64,000 bases of DNA from Prochlorococcus sp. AG-402-A21 (lineage in GTDB: Bacteria > Cyanobacteriota > Cyanobacteriia > PCC-6307 > Cyanobiaceae), in the NCBI GenBank assembly GCA_003279655.1, contig QCHI01000002.1, positions 62,001-126,000 on the forward strand, read 5' to 3'. Shown here piece after piece: positions 61,072 to 64,000 of the stretch (its first letter is position 1; each line of letters starts with the position of its first letter). Under the pieces are notes generated by a model that was not told the origin of the DNA, made no database searches, and saw only the letters and a list, made by a program, of their open reading frames with translations. Position numbers and translations under genes: made by a program.

Positions 61072-61724
61072 TATTTAGTAGGATTCAATTCATTTGGTAC
61101 CATGTCGGACGAATTATTATTATCTTTATCTTGTGATTTTTTTGCTTGTAATTCTTTAATAATCTGACTTGGAAGTTTACCTGCTCTTTTTTGGTTCGCA
61201 GGTAACTCATGAGGATCCATTATACCCTCGGGTAAATAAGCTAATTCTCTTAGAGGTCGAACTGATGGATCTGAGGTTACGCTTGTTGGCAGTCTTCCAA
61301 GAGCAACATTATCGTAGTTAAGACTATGTCTATCAAAGGCTGAAAGTTCATATTCTTCTGTCATTGATAAGCAATTTGTAGGGCAATACTCAACGCAATT
61401 TCCACAAAAAATACATGCACCAAAGTCAATAGAATAATTTCTCAATTCTTTTTTCTTGGTTTCTTTATTCATCACCCAATCAACAACTGGTAGGTTAATT
61501 GGGCATACCCTTACACAAACCTCGCAAGCAATACACTTGTCGAATTCATAGTGAATTCTTCCTCTATAACGCTCAGATGGGATTAGCTTTTCGTAGGGAT
61601 ATTGAACTGTTACAGGTCTTCGACGCATGTGGTCGAACGTAACGCCTAGTCCATCAACTAAATATTTCGCTGCACTAACGGCTTCTTTAGTGTAGTTGGA
61701 AACTTTTTCAAGGAAACCAAGCAT
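61071..61724 (-). CDS. ndhI: NAD(P)H-quinone oxidoreductase subunit I
   Basis: [23 protein letters not shown] and [29 protein letters not shown] 4Fe-4S motifs. Confidence 0.96.
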   Translation of the reverse strand: MLGFLEKVSNYTKEAVSAAKYLVDGLGVTFDHMRRRPVTVQYPYEKLIPSERYRGRIHYEFDKCIACEVCVRVCPINLPVVDWVMNKETKKKELRNYSIDFGACIFCGNCVEYCPTNCLSMTEEYELSAFDRHSLNYDNVALGRLPTSVTSDPSVRPLRELAYLPEGIMDPHELPANQKRAGKLPSQIIKELQAKKSQDKDNNNSSDMVPNELNPTK

Positions 61725-61830
61725 ATTAAATTTGCTGCCGGCGGCCTCTATTTACATTAGTCATTATACAGTTTTTTTCAAGTATATGTAGGTACTTCTA
61801 CTTAAAAACAGCGATTGTGTTGCTTTTCTT

Positions 61831-62949
61831 TTATCCGCCAAATGTCATAGGAAATGCCAATTTAAGTGAGGCAGTTACAAGTAAATTGACCAGCGAAATA
61901 GGTAAAAGAAATTTCCATCCTAAATCAAGTAGTTGATCAATCCGAACTCTTGGAGTAGTCCATCTCAATAAGATTGCTAAAAAAACCAGTAAATAAGCCT
62001 TGAGGATTGTCATAACAATTCCAAGAGACCCAGCAATAATTTGAACTAATGGGTTACTAATTGAAAGACCTAACAAAGATGAAAACCAATCAATTGAGAT
62101 TGGAAAACCCCATCCTCCTAAGTAGAGAACGGAAACAAGTAAAGCAGATAAAACAAGATTTATGTATCCAGCCAAGTAAAACAGAGCAAATTTCATGCCT
62201 GCATACTCAGTTTGATAACCAGCTACAAGTTCTTCTTCTGCTTCAGGTAAATCAAAAGGTAGTCTCTCGCATTCAGCTAATGCACAGATCCAAAAAATAA
62301 TAAAACCTACAGGTTGTCGCCAAATATTCCAGCTAAGAAAACCAACTGTATTTTGTTGCTCAACTATATCAACAGTACTCAATGAATTGCTCATCATCAC
62401 TATTGCCAAAACCGCTAGCGCTAGTGGAATTTCATAACTAATTGATTGAGCGGCAGCTCTAAGTCCACCTAGCAAAGAATATTTATTATTGGATGAGTAG
62501 CCACTCATCAGAAGACCAATAGGTTGAATACTACTTAGAGCAATCCATAAAAAGATTCCTATGCCTACATTGCTAATTAAAAGATTTTGTCCAAAAGGAA
62601 CAATTAACCAAGATAGAATTACCGGAACTAAAACTAATATTGGACCAACTGTAAAAAGAACACTGTCTGCCTTTGCTGGAATAATGTCTTCTTTGACTAA
62701 AAGTTTCAAACCGTCTGCCATTGGTTGAAGAATACCTAGTGCACCTGCATATTCAGGCCCAATTCTTTGTTGAGCGGCTGCAGAAATTTTTCGTTCAAGC
62801 CAAACTGTTACTAATACACCAATGACAGCTGCAACCAATACTAAAAGCATTGGAAGAGGAATCCATAGAAGATGAGCTAATTCGTGAGATAAACCAAGGT
62901 TTTGAACACCTTGGGTAAAACTCATTTCAAGGTCTATACCTGAATTCAC
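61831..62949 (-). CDS. ndhA: NAD(P)H-quinone oxidoreductase subunit 1 (NdhA)
   Basis: [76 protein letters not shown]. Confidence 0.96.
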   Translation of the reverse strand: MNSGIDLEMSFTQGVQNLGLSHELAHLLWIPLPMLLVLVAAVIGVLVTVWLERKISAAAQQRIGPEYAGALGILQPMADGLKLLVKEDIIPAKADSVLFTVGPILVLVPVILSWLIVPFGQNLLISNVGIGIFLWIALSSIQPIGLLMSGYSSNNKYSLLGGLRAAAQSISYEIPLALAVLAIVMMSNSLSTVDIVEQQNTVGFLSWNIWRQPVGFIIFWICALAECERLPFDLPEAEEELVAGYQTEYAGMKFALFYLAGYINLVLSALLVSVLYLGGWGFPISIDWFSSLLGLSISNPLVQIIAGSLGIVMTILKAYLLVFLAILLRWTTPRVRIDQLLDLGWKFLLPISLVNLLVTASLKLAFPMTFGG

Positions 62950-63024
62950 TTCTGATATTTAATCTATTAACAAGGTTAGTGTAATTTTCAATTAATTTTA
63001 AATTCTAAAAAAATAAATTTCAAA

Positions 63025-64000
63025 TTATCTGCTCTCAAGAGGCTGCCAATTTCTGATTTTTTCTCCTTTATAAATTTGTGATGGTCTAAAAATTCTATTT
63101 GCTCCAAGTTGTTCTCTCCAGTGAGCCAACCAACCAGCAACTCGGGAAATCGCAAAAACTGGTGTAAACAAATCTCGAGGAATACCAAGCTTTCGATAAA
63201 CAAGTCCAGAATAAAAGTCAACATTTGGGAATATACCTTTTGGACCCAGCTTAGAAATAGCCTCTTCTTCAAGTGCTTTTGCTACTTCATACATTTCATC
63301 TTTACCAAATTCCGAGAAAAGTTCCTCTGCAAAGGCTTGTAAAATAGTTGCTCTGGGGTCTTTGACACGATACTCTCTGTGCCCAAAACCCATGATTTTC
63401 CTTTTTTTGGAAATGGCATCATTGAGAAATGAAGAAGCTTTATCAGGTCTTCCAATTTCTTCTAGCATTGCTATCACATCTTCATTGGCACCACCATGAA
63501 GAGGACCAGCCAATGTTCCAACGGCAGAAGCTACGACAGCATAAGGATCAGTTAGTGTGCTAGCAGTTACTCTTGCGCTAAACGTACTCGCATTGAGACT
63601 GTGCTCGGCATGAAGAATTAAACATCTGTCGAAAACCCTTGCTGCAAGAGGATTTGGCTCCCTCTCAGTGAGCATATACAGGAAATTGGAGGAATACGGT
63701 AAGTCATCCTGAGGTTGAATTGGATCGTCTCCTTTTCTTATTTGCTCGAAAGCAGCAACCATAGTTGGAATTTTTGCAATCAACCTCACGACTGCGTCGT
63801 AGATGTATTTTGGATCATCAATTGCTCTTCGAGAATAAAAGAGGCCCAGAGATGCAGCACTTGCTTGCAGAGCATCCATGGGATGCCCAGATTCTGGAAA
63901 ACACTTGAGCATATCTCTAATTCGAAAGCTCACTCGTCTATGCATTTGAACGTCCTCTTCAAATTTTTGAAGCTCTTTTTCAGTAGGAAGTTCTCCCCAT
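63025..64000 (-). CDS. gltA: Citrate synthase, N-terminus truncated by window end
   Basis: HAEHSLNASTFSARVTASTLTDPYAVVASAVGTLAGPLHGGANEDVIAML, GFGHREYRVKDPRA; frame continues open to 64000 (GELPTEKELQKFEEDVQMHRRVSF). Confidence 0.95.
   Translation of the reverse strand, partial: WGELPTEKELQKFEEDVQMHRRVSFRIRDMLKCFPESGHPMDALQASAASLGLFYSRRAIDDPKYIYDAVVRLIAKIPTMVAAFEQIRKGDDPIQPQDDLPYSSNFLYMLTEREPNPLAARVFDRCLILHAEHSLNASTFSARVTASTLTDPYAVVASAVGTLAGPLHGGANEDVIAMLEEIGRPDKASSFLNDAISKKRKIMGFGHREYRVKDPRATILQAFAEELFSEFGKDEMYEVAKALEEEAISKLGPKGIFPNVDFYSGLVYRKLGIPRDLFTPVFAISRVAGWLAHWREQLGANRIFRPSQIYKGEKIRNWQPLESR

Noticed and set aside
62988-63342. ORFs of 94 aa (-) and 77 aa (+) overlapping gltA
   Set aside because: Alternative frames over the citrate synthase 3' region.

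Overview
The window is a gene-dense, AT-rich stretch of chromosome from a marine picocyanobacterium. It is almost certainly Prochlorococcus, judging by gene content, gene order and small-protein families; the exact clade cannot be fixed by eye. It is mostly core genome. Contents include NDH-1 genes at several loci (ndhO, ndhM, ndhF-ndhD, ndhA-I-G-E) plus a Crr7-like factor, carotenoid genes (zds, pds, crtB), the regulators RpaA, RpaB, RbcR-like and PedR-like, a plsX-fabH-fabD-plsC lipid cluster, xseAB, nadB, nadK, hemD, aroK, radA, ycf3, ycf34, cca, scpA, a citrate synthase cut by the window edge, and one tRNA-Asn. I saw no CRISPR array, transposase, prophage, rRNA or clear genomic island. Two small genes missing from the ORF track are recoverable: an Hli protein at 2385-2531 and a petL-like protein at 13162-13254. 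No clear-cut undescribed system is present. The best second-look items are: (1) a tandem two-domain PTPS protein whose first domain has DF where the second has the catalytic-type DH, abutting a stand-alone RibD_C reductase; (2) mutually exclusive inverted repeats in the rpaB leader; (3) a 28-bp perfect palindrome at the xseA/xseB junction; (4) a low-complexity N-terminal extension on PlsX; (5) divergent genes whose start codons overlap; (6) an ndhAIGE-nadK-CYTH chain. Product calls rest on reading protein motifs and recalled family resemblance; no database search was run.
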